DNA of 64,000 nt, from positions 5,284,501 through 5,348,500 of the forward strand of contig NC_019729.1 of assembly GCF_000317475.1 (NCBI RefSeq). Direction: 5' to 3'. The translations under genes and the position numbers were made by a program. Positions within the stretch are counted from its first letter, which is position 1. Every line of letters starts with the position of its first letter. Below, piece by piece: positions 1 to 9,591 of this stretch. The stretch comes from Oscillatoria nigro-viridis PCC 7112. Lineage in GTDB: Bacteria; Cyanobacteriota; Cyanobacteriia; Cyanobacteriales; Microcoleaceae. The notes beneath the pieces were generated by a model, which saw only the letters and a program-made list of their open reading frames with translations, searched no databases and was not told the DNA's origin.

Positions 1-282
1 CGCCCAGAAATCTGTCAGCAATTCTTCCCACAATTCCAGAGTGTAATCTAGGGCTGGTTTGGCCGAAGCACCGAATCCCAGCAAGTCCAGAGCAAATACG
101 CGATAGCCGCCGGCCGCTAGTGGGGGGATATTTTGCCGCCAATGTCCGATCGAAGCCCCAAATCCGTGAATCAAAATCAGAGGGCGGCCGGTTCCTTGGA
201 CGGTATATTGAATTTTGTGACCTTTCCAAGTCCAAATTAATTTTTCAAAGCTGGTTGCAGATACTAATTGTTGTGCAGTCAC
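1..282 (-). CDS. alpha/beta hydrolase fold protein, 5' part only
   Basis: The minus strand reads from a GTG at 282 to the left edge, giving the first 94 residues of an alpha/beta hydrolase. The oxyanion-hole segment LILIHGFGAS (about residues 37-46) and the following GHWRQNIPPLA and YRVFALDLLGFGASAKP segments are the usual start of this fold. The nucleophile and catalytic histidine lie beyond the window. An upstream in-frame ATG was not found: the ATG pair at 317-319 is in another frame and stops early. This is why the GTG was chosen. The family includes cyanobacterial pheophytinase-like, MenH-like and haloperoxidase-like enzymes, so the substrate cannot be named. A heptamer tandem repeat lies upstream, between this gene and the cyclase gene. 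Confidence 0.8.
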   Translation of the reverse strand, partial: MTAQQLVSATSFEKLIWTWKGHKIQYTVQGTGRPLILIHGFGASIGHWRQNIPPLAAGGYRVFALDLLGFGASAKPALDYTLELWEELLTDFWA

Positions 283-423
283 GGCTATTATGTAAAGTTT
301 CGTTAACTACTTTCATCATAGCAGCACAATCCCTCTACGGGCGGGCTAGGGGCAACGCCCGACAAGAACATTCAACTTTGGCGAAGGATGCAAGATACCA
401 GGTTAACTAAATAAACATACTCG

Positions 424-478
424 CTTCTTCCTTCTTCCTTCTTCCTTCTTCCTTCTTCCTTCTTCCTTCTTCCTTCCC
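424..478. repeat. heptanucleotide tandem repeat (STRR type)
   Basis: Seven exact head-to-tail copies of CTTCTTC run from 424 to 472, followed by a degraded eighth copy. Short tandemly repeated heptamers of this kind are common in filamentous cyanobacterial intergenic DNA. It lies between the stop of the cyclase gene and the hydrolase start, both on the minus strand. On the coding strand of those genes it is a purine-rich tract. No function can be read from it. Confidence 0.9.
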
Positions 479-483
479 AATTT

Positions 484-2511
484 TCACTTTTTTTGTAGCA
501 GCCAATAAGTCATCATATCCCCCTTACCTTTTACCGGAATCACGCCTCGCCTCTCAAACAAATACTTATCTTTCAAAAGCTCATAAGTAACATCCGTAAC
601 TTGAATGCTGCCTGCAAAACCCGTAGCTTCCATCCTCGCCGCTACATTCACCGTATCTCCCCACAAATCATAGGTAAACTTGCTCACACCAATTACTCCC
701 GCAACCACCGGCCCGGAATTGATGCCAACGCGAATGGCCAGTTTTTCCCCTGTCTCGGCGCACAACTTTGCTATTTTTGCCTGCATTCCCAGGGCCATTT
801 GGGCGATCGCCTCGGCGTGATCCTGTCTCGGCGTAGGCAACCCCCCGACTACCATGTAAGCATCGCCAATAGTCTTAATTTTCTCCACACCGTACTTTTC
901 AGCTAACTGGTCGAAGTGCGAAAAAATTACGTTCAAGCGCTTTACCAACTCGGTGGGAGACATTCTCGCAGACAACTCAGTAAAGCCAACAATATCAGCA
1001 AATAAAACACTTACTTGGGCAAAACTGTCGGCGATCGTGCTTTGCTCTGCCTTCAAGCGTTCTGCAATTGGTTTGGGTAAAATATTTAACAGCAACTTCT
1101 CGCTTTGTTCTTGTTGAACTTTTAGCGCTTCTTGCGCTAATTTGCGCTCTGTAATGTCAGAAACAGTACCCTCATAGTAGAGTAGCTCACCTTTTGAATC
1201 TCGAACAGCCCGAACATTTTCTGACACCCAAATCCGGCGCCCGTCTTTGCGACATACCATAGATTCAAACCCCGAAACGGCATTTTCAGCATCCATAGCA
1301 GCCACAAATTCGAGGCGGCGTTCCGGGTCAACGTAGAGTTGCTGAGCAATATTTTTAATCTCGGACATCAGTTCTTCTGGCGAGTCGTAACCGTACAATT
1401 TTGCCAAAGCTGGATTAGCGCTGAGATAGCCTCCTGAAGGCGTGCTTTGAAAAATGCCTTCCATCGCATTTTCTACAATGCTGTGATATTTTTCTTGGGC
1501 AATACGCAGCAACTCTTCTGCTTGTTTGCGCTGAATCAAAGAACCTAATTGAGTGCCGACCGCATTAAACACGTCTATAAATCGTGCATCTTTCCCACCC
1601 GACGAACTTTTAAAGAAAACTAGCACTGCCAATACTTCATCGCCTACCAAAATCGGCACGCCAAAACCCGCTTTGAATCCGAGTTCTAGTGCTATCTGAC
1701 TTCGGAAAAAATCGGGGTAGCCCCTGGAAATATCTTCTACCCATTCCGCTTGCTTGGATGCCCAAACTCGTCCCGGCAGCCCTATATTCATGGCAAATGT
1801 TAGTTGTTCGCTTTGCCTGCGGAACGCATCCATCCTCGCGTTGCTTGCATACCAGCCCCGGGCAGATTGCAGCACAGTTCCTTCTGCATCGGGAATCCAA
1901 GCTTCTCCTACATCCCATCCGATTGTTTCGCCAACTTGGTGCAAAATTACTTCTAAAGCTGAGTGAAAATCTACAGCTTCGCCGATCGCCCGCGTAGTTT
2001 CCAGCAAAAACCGGATTGATTCTTCAGCCCGCTGCCGTTCTGCGATTTCTTCCTGCAATCTAGAATTGCGATCGTGCAGTTCCCTAGCTTGCAGTTGCAG
2101 TTTGGATTGCAGCGAACGAAGGGAAAGTTGGTTTTGGACGCGGGCTAAGACTTCTTCTACTTGAAACGGTTTAGTAATATAATCCACTCCTCCTACTTGA
2201 AAAGCTTTAACTTTTTCCAGTACGTCATCTAGCGCACTAATAAAAATTACCGGAATATCTTTACTTTTTTCGCTTAACTTTAACTGCTCGCAAACTTCAT
2301 ACCCGTTCATTTGCGGCATATTAATATCTAGTAAAATTAGATCGGGAGGAGATATTTGCGCCCCTTGCAGAGCCAAGTTTCCGTTAATAGCCTTCCTGAC
2401 ATGATACCCGTGAGATGTCAGCATAGTAGATAAAAGTCGCAAATTATCCGGCATATCGTCAACGATCAGAATGTCTTTAGGAATCGCTGGTAATGGATGG
2501 TCGTTCATCAT
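484..2511 (-). CDS. REC-GAF-PAS class III adenylyl cyclase
   Basis: The 675-residue protein probably makes cAMP from ATP in response to a phosphorelay signal. Domains in order: receiver (about 13-130, phospho-acceptor D62 in LLDINMP, K114), coiled linker, GAF (about 170-328), PAS (about 336-460) and a C-terminal class III cyclase domain (about 495-675). The cyclase has both metal aspartates, D506 in VLFADIVGFT and D550 in IGDAYMV. The purine-specifying pair is K546 (KIKTIGD) and D615 (TYDLWGDT), the adenylyl-type combination; guanylyl cyclases carry Glu/Cys there. The transition-state residues N622 and R626 (NVAARM) are present, so it should be active. No membrane segment is seen. Its start overlaps the 3' end of the upstream hybrid kinase gene by 35 bases, indicating translational coupling. 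That kinase is the obvious candidate donor for the receiver. Confidence 0.93.
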   Translation of the reverse strand: MMNDHPLPAIPKDILIVDDMPDNLRLLSTMLTSHGYHVRKAINGNLALQGAQISPPDLILLDINMPQMNGYEVCEQLKLSEKSKDIPVIFISALDDVLEKVKAFQVGGVDYITKPFQVEEVLARVQNQLSLRSLQSKLQLQARELHDRNSRLQEEIAERQRAEESIRFLLETTRAIGEAVDFHSALEVILHQVGETIGWDVGEAWIPDAEGTVLQSARGWYASNARMDAFRRQSEQLTFAMNIGLPGRVWASKQAEWVEDISRGYPDFFRSQIALELGFKAGFGVPILVGDEVLAVLVFFKSSSGGKDARFIDVFNAVGTQLGSLIQRKQAEELLRIAQEKYHSIVENAMEGIFQSTPSGGYLSANPALAKLYGYDSPEELMSEIKNIAQQLYVDPERRLEFVAAMDAENAVSGFESMVCRKDGRRIWVSENVRAVRDSKGELLYYEGTVSDITERKLAQEALKVQQEQSEKLLLNILPKPIAERLKAEQSTIADSFAQVSVLFADIVGFTELSARMSPTELVKRLNVIFSHFDQLAEKYGVEKIKTIGDAYMVVGGLPTPRQDHAEAIAQMALGMQAKIAKLCAETGEKLAIRVGINSGPVVAGVIGVSKFTYDLWGDTVNVAARMEATGFAGSIQVTDVTYELLKDKYLFERRGVIPVKGKGDMMTYWLLQKK

Positions 2512-5500
2512 AATATAATTGAGTTAAATCGATAATGATATCTATCCGAAAATTATCGACTAAATCTGTTAAAGCCTTAGCGAGATTTGCCTCAGTTTCG
2601 GGAATTTCCTCGATCAGTTCGAGGATGCGGTTGTCGTCAACACAAAGTGCTGCTCGGTGCAACTCGACCACCCAGTCTGTGGGCATTACACTCAAATCCT
2701 CGGTGGTCAAACTTTTAAGCAGCGTCGGTGTTGAAAAAGAAGTAGATAAGTTTTCTTTCTCATAAATATAACGCAGGTTGAGGTGATGCGCTATCTTTTC
2801 AAAGAGTACCTCTTCCCGAAACGGTTTACAGATCAAATCGTTACAACCAGCAGACAAAATTATTTGTCGCTGCTCGTCAAAAGCACTGGCAGTCAGGGCA
2901 ATAATTATTGTTTCTCTACCTTCTAGAGTTTTCTTAATTTGTCTTGTCGCTTCATACCCATCCATCACGGGCATCAGCATATCCATTAATATCAAGTGCG
3001 GTTTCCAAGTTGAATGCAAAGCAATTGCTTCTTGACCGTTAGTTGCTTCCCGGACTTCAAATCTCAGGGGTACCAACAGCTTAAGCAGCAGTTGGCGATT
3101 TTCCGCTACATCTTCAACTATTAATATCCGATAAGTGTCTTGTCCGGCTTCTAAACCAATAACTTGTTTAATCGGTGATTTTTCTTGTTCATCACTTTCT
3201 GTTACTAAGTCAACCCAGATATTAAAGCTGAAAATTGTTCCTTGACCGAGTTGACTTTTAACAGCAATCTCACCCCCCATAATCCGGACAAACTGTTGGC
3301 TGATCGGCAACCCCAGACCAGTTCCCTGCATGGATTTTCGACCAGTTTCGGTTTGTATAAAGGGCTTAAATAATGTGGCAAGTTCCAAGGGAGAAATGCC
3401 TGGCCCCGTGTCGGAAATTTCAAAATATAATTGGGATTTATTTTCTTCTGTGGCGTCTTTTTCCGCTTGGCTGCTGACGCGCAAAGTAACGGTTCCCTGC
3501 TGAGTAAATTTAATCGCATTGCCGACCAGGTTAATTAAAACTTGCCGCAATTTAGCTTCGTCTGTTTGAATGTACTGCGGCAAATCATCGGCATTTTCAA
3601 AGATTAGGTGCAAACCTTTTGAGTTGGCTTTTAGTTGCAGCATTTCTTTGAGACTGTTGAGAAGGTTGTAGAGATTGAAGCGGCTTGGATTGATGGTAAT
3701 TTGACCTGCTTCTATTTTGGACATTGACAAAACATCATTGATGAGTTCTAGCAAATGTTCGCCACTGCGGTTAATAATTTCTATGTATTCTTTTTGTTCT
3801 TCCGTGATAGAACTGTTGCGGGCCATGACTTGGGAAAAACCGAGAATGGCGTTGAGAGGTGTGCGGAGTTCGTGGCTCATGGAAGCTAGAAATTGGCTTT
3901 TGGCGCGGTTGGCAACTTCGGCGTTTTCTTTGGATTTAATCAGTTCCATGGACTGCCTTTGAGTGCGGGCGAACAATTCCGCTTGCTGTAATGCTACTCC
4001 TAGCTGAGTACCTACATCAACTGCAACGTTGATTTCTGCTTCACTCCACTGGCGGGGAGCAGAATTTTGATAGGATGCTAGTAATCCCCAGAGCTTCTTG
4101 CCGGAAAAGATTGGTACAATAATGTAGGATTTAGCTTGAAATTTTTCTAGCAATTGGATGTAACAATTATCGAAACCTTGCTTGTAAATATCTGGGACAC
4201 AAAGGTAAGTTTTACCTCGGCTGTAGGCTCCGCCTTGGGTTTGTTGCAAATAGGTATCGTGGACTTCTGGTGAGATACTATCTAATTTTTGGACGAGGCA
4301 AAGTTCGCTGTCTAAAGCGCCTTCAGTCAGGTTAGAATTTACATCCTGTGCTTGGATGAAAGAAACCCACTTGCGGTCAAGGGATTCGGCTACAAATTCG
4401 CCACTCCAGTCTGGATTGAAACGGTAAATAGCGACTCGATCGCACTTCATGGTTTGGCGCAATTCTCGGGTTGTGGCGTGAAAAATTTCTCGGATATCTA
4501 AAGTCTGCCGCATTCTTTCAATGATGCGGGCGATCGCTCTTTGTCGTAAAGCACTTTCTTGCAGTTCGGTTTCTGCTTGCTTGCGTTCGGTAATATCTAC
4601 AGCCATTAAAGCAATGCCGATCGCTGTACCGTTATCGTCAATTAGCTGAGTATTGTACCACTCGCAGATGATAATTCTGCCGTCTTTAGTCAGATTTTCG
4701 GTAGTGCCGCTGGATTTGGCATTCAAGTCATGATTGAAAATCTCAGATAATTGCGGGTGGTAGCTTTCAGGTACGATCAAATCGGAGGCGACTCGACCAA
4801 TCGCTTCTTGCTCACTGTAGCCAAAAATAGCAACGGCTGCGGGATTCCAAGTGATAATTTCTAAATTGAGGTTTAATTCGATAATTGCGATCGGCGTTTG
4901 CTGCAATAAAAATGAGATTCTTTGCTGCGATGCTAGCAGTTTTTCTTGGGCTAATTTGCGGTCTGTAATGTCATTAGCAGTGCCGAGAATTTGTTTGGGT
5001 TTACCATCGCTTGTTCTGAGAAATACTGTATCCCAACTGTGCATCCACCGCCATTCACCGTTTTTGTGTTTCATTCGGTATTGACATTCAATGACCTCAC
5101 CGTCTTTGGCTTCATTTACTTTTTGGATGCTTTCAAAAAAGTTTGGCAAATCGTCGGAGTGCATCAGAAGTGGCATCATTGCTGTACCCATATCTTGTAT
5201 TTCTTGGGCGGTGTATCCGAGCATCGTCGAAATTTGTCGGTTGGTATAAACATTCCGCTGTTCAATTACATCGTAAACGTACAATAGGTTGGGATTGGAA
5301 TCGGCGATCGCTTGAATGAAGTGCTGGCTCTCTCTGAGTGCGGATTCTGTTTGTTTGCGAGCGCTAATATCTCGCGCCACGATAATCACTGAATCTGGAG
5401 TCAGCGGAGAAACTTTAGCGTCGAGGCAAACTTCGCGCTCTCGGACTTCAAAGCTATATTCAATATTGACGCTTTGCTTCGTTTTGAGAACTTGTTGGAT

Positions 5501-7177
5501 GGCATTTAATACTAAATCTGCCACAGGTTTCGGCAAGACTTCATGGGCGGTTTTGTTAATCATTTCGCTGGGAGGTTTCACCAAATTCGTTGATGCTGTG
5601 GGGGCGATTTTGATGCAGCGCCCTGCTGCATTTCTCACTAAAACTGTGTCAGTCATGGCGGCAAAAATAGCCCGTAATTCTGCTTCAGATTCTTGCAGAG
5701 CTTCCTCAGCGCAGATGCGGGTGCGAATTTCTGCTTGTAGCAATTTATTTTGCCGATCGAGCTGCACAAGCCGGTTTTTTTCTCGATCGATCAGTTTAGC
5801 TTGAGCGATAGCGAGCCCTACTTGAGCCGCCACAGCTTCTAATAAGTCGATTTCATCGGAAGTCCATTCCCGGTAACGATCGCATTGGTGCAAACAGATA
5901 GCGCCGTTTGCCCTGCCTTGGTAGGAAGTGCGAATTGCCAGCATCGATTTTAACCCAACCTTCTGGCAAATCGGTTGAACAGCTTGCAACAGAGGATCTG
6001 AATAAACATTGTTGGAGGCGATCGCCGTATCTTGTATCATCATTTGTACGACGTGAGGATTGCCCCAAATTGGAATGGGTACGTTCCAAATAGATTGGCA
6101 CTCGGGTTCGAGATACTCGGCCGCCAGAGGAATATCGACTTGAGGAGTAGTAACGTAAGTATGAATTAAACAGCGATTGACGCGGAATGCCAAACCGATT
6201 TGAGTTGCAGCTATTTGAAATATTTTTTCTGGCTGCAAGCTCGATCGAATTTCTTGAGTTATTTTTGCAATCAGCAATTGTCGCTGAACTTGCCGTTCTA
6301 AAGCAGCCTTAGCTCCAGCCATTTCTATTTCTGTGTGCTTGCGATCGCTGATATCAAAAAGTACGCCATACCAAACAATATCGCCATTATCGCGCATTTC
6401 TGGTCGAGAATTTGATTGCAGCCATTTGAGTTTACCCGACGGCGTAACAATCCGCCATTCAAAGGCAAAAGGTTCTAAACTTCGAGCGCTCGCCGCAATT
6501 TTTTCATCCAGATATTCTCGATCGTCTGGATGATTTTGATCGAAGCACAAGGAGGGATTTTTTAATATTTGTTCACACTCTAATTCGTAAATCTCCCGAC
6601 AAGCATAACTAATGTATTCAAATTGGAAACTTCCATCGGGCTTCTTGATAAATTGATAAAGAACTCCCGGTATATTGACCGCCAATTTTTGCAACCGCGC
6701 TTTGCTTTCCCTGAGTGATTGTTCTGTCTGCTTGCGAACTTCCACCTCTTGTTGCAGTTGGGCATTCTGCTGTTTTAATTGTTTTGATAGCTGTTGTATA
6801 GTCAATTGACTTTCGATCCGCACTAAAACTTCTTCCACTTGAAAAGGCTTAGTAATGTAGTCAACACCCCCTACTTCAAAAGCTTTGACTTTGTGAAAAG
6901 TTTCATCAAAAACGCTCAAGAAAATAACCGGAATTTCCCTCATTTTCTCATTAGCTTTCAGTCGGGTACAGACTTCGTATCCGTTCATTTTGGGCATGGC
7001 AATATCTAGCAAAATTAAGTCTGGAAGAACGGTTAAATTAGCATTGACCGCCATTTCTCCCGAAATCGCCCGCTGAACTTTATACCCTTCTTTCGTCAAT
7101 ATGTTTGATATAAACCGCAGGTTTTGGGGCTGATCGTCAATAATTAAAATGTGAATATTTTCTTTTTGAAATATCAT
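2477..7177 (-). CDS. hybrid sensor histidine kinase (REC-PAS-GAF-PAS3-GAF-HisKA-HATPase-REC)
   Basis: This 1566-residue soluble-looking kinase has a receiver (9-125, D58, K110), PAS (160-283), GAF (300-465), three PAS (495-607, 612-742, 750-866) and a second GAF (882-1070). The latter opens with VAIYRFNPDWSGEFVAES, as in phytochrome-related GAFs. The dimerisation helix carries [14 protein letters not shown] with H1102. The ATPase has the N box (NLVGNAIKFT), G1 (DTGPGIS) and G2 (GTGLGLPIS). A C-terminal receiver follows (about 1350-1470, D1399). The last 69 residues (from MPTDW) form a short helical tail shared with two other kinases in this window. Cys1005-Tyr1006 in the second GAF sits where cyanobacteriochromes attach bilin. 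The gene leads a two-gene operon with the adenylyl cyclase, overlapping it by 35 bases. Confidence 0.93.
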   Translation of the reverse strand: MIFQKENIHILIIDDQPQNLRFISNILTKEGYKVQRAISGEMAVNANLTVLPDLILLDIAMPKMNGYEVCTRLKANEKMREIPVIFLSVFDETFHKVKAFEVGGVDYITKPFQVEEVLVRIESQLTIQQLSKQLKQQNAQLQQEVEVRKQTEQSLRESKARLQKLAVNIPGVLYQFIKKPDGSFQFEYISYACREIYELECEQILKNPSLCFDQNHPDDREYLDEKIAASARSLEPFAFEWRIVTPSGKLKWLQSNSRPEMRDNGDIVWYGVLFDISDRKHTEIEMAGAKAALERQVQRQLLIAKITQEIRSSLQPEKIFQIAATQIGLAFRVNRCLIHTYVTTPQVDIPLAAEYLEPECQSIWNVPIPIWGNPHVVQMMIQDTAIASNNVYSDPLLQAVQPICQKVGLKSMLAIRTSYQGRANGAICLHQCDRYREWTSDEIDLLEAVAAQVGLAIAQAKLIDREKNRLVQLDRQNKLLQAEIRTRICAEEALQESEAELRAIFAAMTDTVLVRNAAGRCIKIAPTASTNLVKPPSEMINKTAHEVLPKPVADLVLNAIQQVLKTKQSVNIEYSFEVREREVCLDAKVSPLTPDSVIIVARDISARKQTESALRESQHFIQAIADSNPNLLYVYDVIEQRNVYTNRQISTMLGYTAQEIQDMGTAMMPLLMHSDDLPNFFESIQKVNEAKDGEVIECQYRMKHKNGEWRWMHSWDTVFLRTSDGKPKQILGTANDITDRKLAQEKLLASQQRISFLLQQTPIAIIELNLNLEIITWNPAAVAIFGYSEQEAIGRVASDLIVPESYHPQLSEIFNHDLNAKSSGTTENLTKDGRIIICEWYNTQLIDDNGTAIGIALMAVDITERKQAETELQESALRQRAIARIIERMRQTLDIREIFHATTRELRQTMKCDRVAIYRFNPDWSGEFVAESLDRKWVSFIQAQDVNSNLTEGALDSELCLVQKLDSISPEVHDTYLQQTQGGAYSRGKTYLCVPDIYKQGFDNCYIQLLEKFQAKSYIIVPIFSGKKLWGLLASYQNSAPRQWSEAEINVAVDVGTQLGVALQQAELFARTQRQSMELIKSKENAEVANRAKSQFLASMSHELRTPLNAILGFSQVMARNSSITEEQKEYIEIINRSGEHLLELINDVLSMSKIEAGQITINPSRFNLYNLLNSLKEMLQLKANSKGLHLIFENADDLPQYIQTDEAKLRQVLINLVGNAIKFTQQGTVTLRVSSQAEKDATEENKSQLYFEISDTGPGISPLELATLFKPFIQTETGRKSMQGTGLGLPISQQFVRIMGGEIAVKSQLGQGTIFSFNIWVDLVTESDEQEKSPIKQVIGLEAGQDTYRILIVEDVAENRQLLLKLLVPLRFEVREATNGQEAIALHSTWKPHLILMDMLMPVMDGYEATRQIKKTLEGRETIIIALTASAFDEQRQIILSAGCNDLICKPFREEVLFEKIAHHLNLRYIYEKENLSTSFSTPTLLKSLTTEDLSVMPTDWVVELHRAALCVDDNRILELIEEIPETEANLAKALTDLVDNFRIDIIIDLTQLYYDERPSITSDS

Positions 7178-7944
7178 TTTTTGTCTGATTATTGTGATTG
7201 TTTTAATGCTAGCAGAAGATTGAGGATTTAATAAATTTAGCGATTCCTTCAGACCGTAATTATTTATTAAACCTTTTAAAACTCAGCCAACAGAGGATTA
7301 AGTTTAGATATTCGCCATCAGCTAACGCACATTCTCTTCTTTAAACTTATTGGTTGCTTGTCTTAAGTTTGCCACTCAAATAAACCCTATTTCACCATAT
7401 TTTATTCCCCAAACAAATCCCCTTATTAGATATCCAATTAAGTGTGCATAAAAACACTCATCGTTTAGGCACTTCCGACCAAAGTAAGAGGGTTTTTTAA
7501 GTTTTTTCAAGGGCTGCTACCAAGTATTTTCGTACAACCCGGTTGATGCGTCCAGGACTGTTTTTTTCCTTGACTTTTGCATTAAAAGTCCCAGGAGGAT
7601 AACGCAAGTTTCTTGACATTTTGCTGCCACATTCAAAGGGTTTTAGCCGAGATACAGCGGTTCTCAAGCGTGGTGAGGTATGCCCGCTCCATGCCGCGGA
7701 GGCCACTCCAGGCCGAGAGTACCTCATTTTTCGCTCGAAAGACTATATACACCGGAACGTAGCGCGAGGCGAAGAAACCGGTTTTTTTTACTATTGTCGC
7801 TGCAACGAAGTATGGCTGTAAAAAACCGAGGTTTTGACGCACCCGCCCATCAGTCTTAAGATATTTCTAGGGGACTAAGAGTATAGATGCGATCCCTCCA
7901 TTGGCACCCAAAGCCTACCATATAAACTATTTTCTCGGTCTTTT
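7178..7944. other. intergenic region with degenerate repeat, no gene supported
   Basis: This 767-base stretch separates the start of the hybrid kinase gene from the 3' end of the next minus-strand gene. The part nearest 7177 is AT-rich and would hold the kinase promoter, though I cannot point to clear -35/-10 boxes. The central part (7652-7754) is a dispersed repeat listed separately. Short open frames here have no recognisable protein content and coincide with the repeat, so I do not call them. Confidence 0.6.
7652..7754 (+). repeat. dispersed repeat, copy 1 (inverted copy at 23848-23962)
   Basis: Two blocks match, in opposite orientation, the region at 23848-23962: ATACAGCGGTTCTCAAGCG with the following TGGTGAGGTATG (7652-7682), and CCACTCCAGGCCGAGAG with TACCTCAT (7703-7727). 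A weaker match GCTCGAAAG-CTATAT follows. The segment between the blocks differs and in the other copy holds a tandem heptamer. It looks like a decayed repetitive element, not a gene. Confidence 0.65.
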
Positions 7945-8454
7945 CTATGCCAGCAATTCCTTAAGCTTAGCAAAATTTTCATTGCTCAAGTAAATTTTAA
8001 CTTCTAGTTCTTGCTCAGATTCCCACAGCAGCAGCATATTATCTTCCCCCAAGGCGATTTCGGGATTGTTTAATTCAAGTGTTTGATATTTAACTTCGGG
8101 AATTCCTACGCGAATTACCAGTTCCGATTCCAACTGAGGATAGATGTACAATTGCTGTTGCAAATTGTCAAGTTCTAATTTGTCAACAGTGTTGTTACGT
8201 TGGACAGGAGAATCGGGTTTGTACCAATAGAGAGTTTCCTCCCGAATTTCGGGATTGACTATCACAAATGTTTCGTCAAAACGCTGGGGTTGCCAGTGAA
8301 TTTCGCTCAGACCGCCGATTTGCGGAATCAGTCGCTGTACCCAGCTAATTTCTTTGCCGTTGAGGTTTCCCCACCACTGACTGATATTATGGAGATTGTC
8401 AGCATTCTCGGGGTCGGTGCTGCCGGACTGCCAGACTGTTTTTAGTTGTTGCAT
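7945..8454 (-). CDS. conserved-looking protein of unknown function, 169 aa
   Basis: I do not recognise this gene. The product is acidic, rich in Glu, Leu and Trp, and has no membrane segment, signal peptide or obvious catalytic motif. The N-terminal half has several tryptophans (ISQWWGNLNG, VQRLIP, IHWQPQRF). The C-terminal half alternates hydrophobic and acidic residues, as in a beta-rich fold (YPQLESELVIRVG, LLLWESEQELEVKIYL), and ends in a short helix. Smooth coding sequence over the full length and an ATG start support a real gene. It is divergent from the deacetylase-family gene that starts 77 bases away, so the two may share a promoter region. Confidence 0.65.
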   Translation of the reverse strand: MQQLKTVWQSGSTDPENADNLHNISQWWGNLNGKEISWVQRLIPQIGGLSEIHWQPQRFDETFVIVNPEIREETLYWYKPDSPVQRNNTVDKLELDNLQQQLYIYPQLESELVIRVGIPEVKYQTLELNNPEIALGEDNMLLLWESEQELEVKIYLSNENFAKLKELLA

Positions 8455-8531
8455 ATACAGGTTCTCCAGCGAATGTAAATTTGAGATTGCAGGCGTTCAA
8501 TTGGAGATTCATTCGTTATACAATAATTTTA

Positions 8532-9449
8532 ATGAAGTTACCAATTATTTACCACGAAGATTACGTTGCACCTCTGCCACCGAATCACCGCTTCCCGATG
8601 GCCAAGTTTCGGATGCTTTACCAGATGCTGCTCGCGGACGGGGTAGCAGATAAATCGCAATTTCACGCTCCCGAACTTCCGCCTCAAGAATGGATTGAAT
8701 TAGTCCACGACCACTGCTACGTTCAAGCTTACTGCAACGGGACGCTCGATAACAAAGCTCAGCGCCGAATAGGTCTGCCTTGGAGCCGGGCCCTTGCCAA
8801 TCGCACTTGCACTGCGGTGGCAGGAACTGTACTAACTGCCAAGCTCGCTTTAGATTGCGGTTTGGCTTGCAATACTGCGGGCGGAACTCATCACGCCTTC
8901 CCTGCTTTTGGGTCGGGTTTTTGTATTTTTAATGATTTGGCGATCGCCTCTCGCGTATTGCAAAAAAGTGGTTTAGTTCGCAAAGTTTTAATTGTCGATT
9001 TAGATGTCCACCAAGGAGACGGAACCGCCGTAATTTTCCAAGATGACAGCAGCGTTTTTACTTTCTCGATGCACTGCGAAGTCAATTTTCCCGGCACTAA
9101 ACAAAAGGGCGATTTAGATGTACCTTTGCCTGTCGGTATGGAGGACGACGAATATTTACAAACATTGGATAAATTTTTACCAGATTTGCTGTCAAGTGTC
9201 AAGCCAGATTTAGTTTTGTACGATGCTGGAGTAGACCCTCATCAGGGCGACAAACTGGGAAAATTAGCTTTAACTGATACGGGCTTATTTCGCCGGGAAA
9301 TGCAAGTTTTGATGGCGTGTTTGGCGGGCGGCTATCCCGTTGCCTGCGTGATTGGCGGGGGCTATTCCGATGACGCTAAGGGGTTAGTTTACCGACATTC
9401 GCTGCTGCACCGAGCAGCCAGTCAAGCCTACAGGCAGTATCGACTTTGA
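8532..9449 (+). CDS. histone deacetylase family (arginase/deacetylase fold) hydrolase
   Basis: The 305-residue product belongs to the zinc-dependent HDAC-like deacetylases. In bacteria these act on acetylated small molecules such as polyamines or on protein acetyl-lysine. Visible motifs are GGTHHAFPAFGSGFCIFND with the paired active-site histidines, the metal-binding DLDVHQGDGT (Asp-x-His), the second metal aspartate in YDAGVDPHQGD, and the late GGGYSDD tyrosine. An upstream in-frame ATG at 8481 would add 17 residues. I prefer the ATG at 8532 because the conserved fold starts at once with MKLPIIYHEDY. The substrate is unknown. The gene stands alone between a divergent unknown gene and the glycosyltransferase cluster. 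Confidence 0.9.
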   Translation: MKLPIIYHEDYVAPLPPNHRFPMAKFRMLYQMLLADGVADKSQFHAPELPPQEWIELVHDHCYVQAYCNGTLDNKAQRRIGLPWSRALANRTCTAVAGTVLTAKLALDCGLACNTAGGTHHAFPAFGSGFCIFNDLAIASRVLQKSGLVRKVLIVDLDVHQGDGTAVIFQDDSSVFTFSMHCEVNFPGTKQKGDLDVPLPVGMEDDEYLQTLDKFLPDLLSSVKPDLVLYDAGVDPHQGDKLGKLALTDTGLFRREMQVLMACLAGGYPVACVIGGGYSDDAKGLVYRHSLLHRAASQAYRQYRL

Positions 9450-9591
9450 TCCAGAGCGGCGATACTTCCGAAATATGGCAGAAAAAACAGTCTCCCTCAC
9501 CCAAACAAATAAAAATGCTATAAGCGATCGCTCCAGCTTGCCAGATAGGTACAACTTGAGCTAAAAAGTTGTTAAACAAACAGCGGTACTT

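Noticed and set aside
7497..7842. Overlapping open frames of 66-76 codons on both strands
   Set aside because: They coincide with the dispersed repeat, have repeat-like peptides on both strands and show no domain or start signal.
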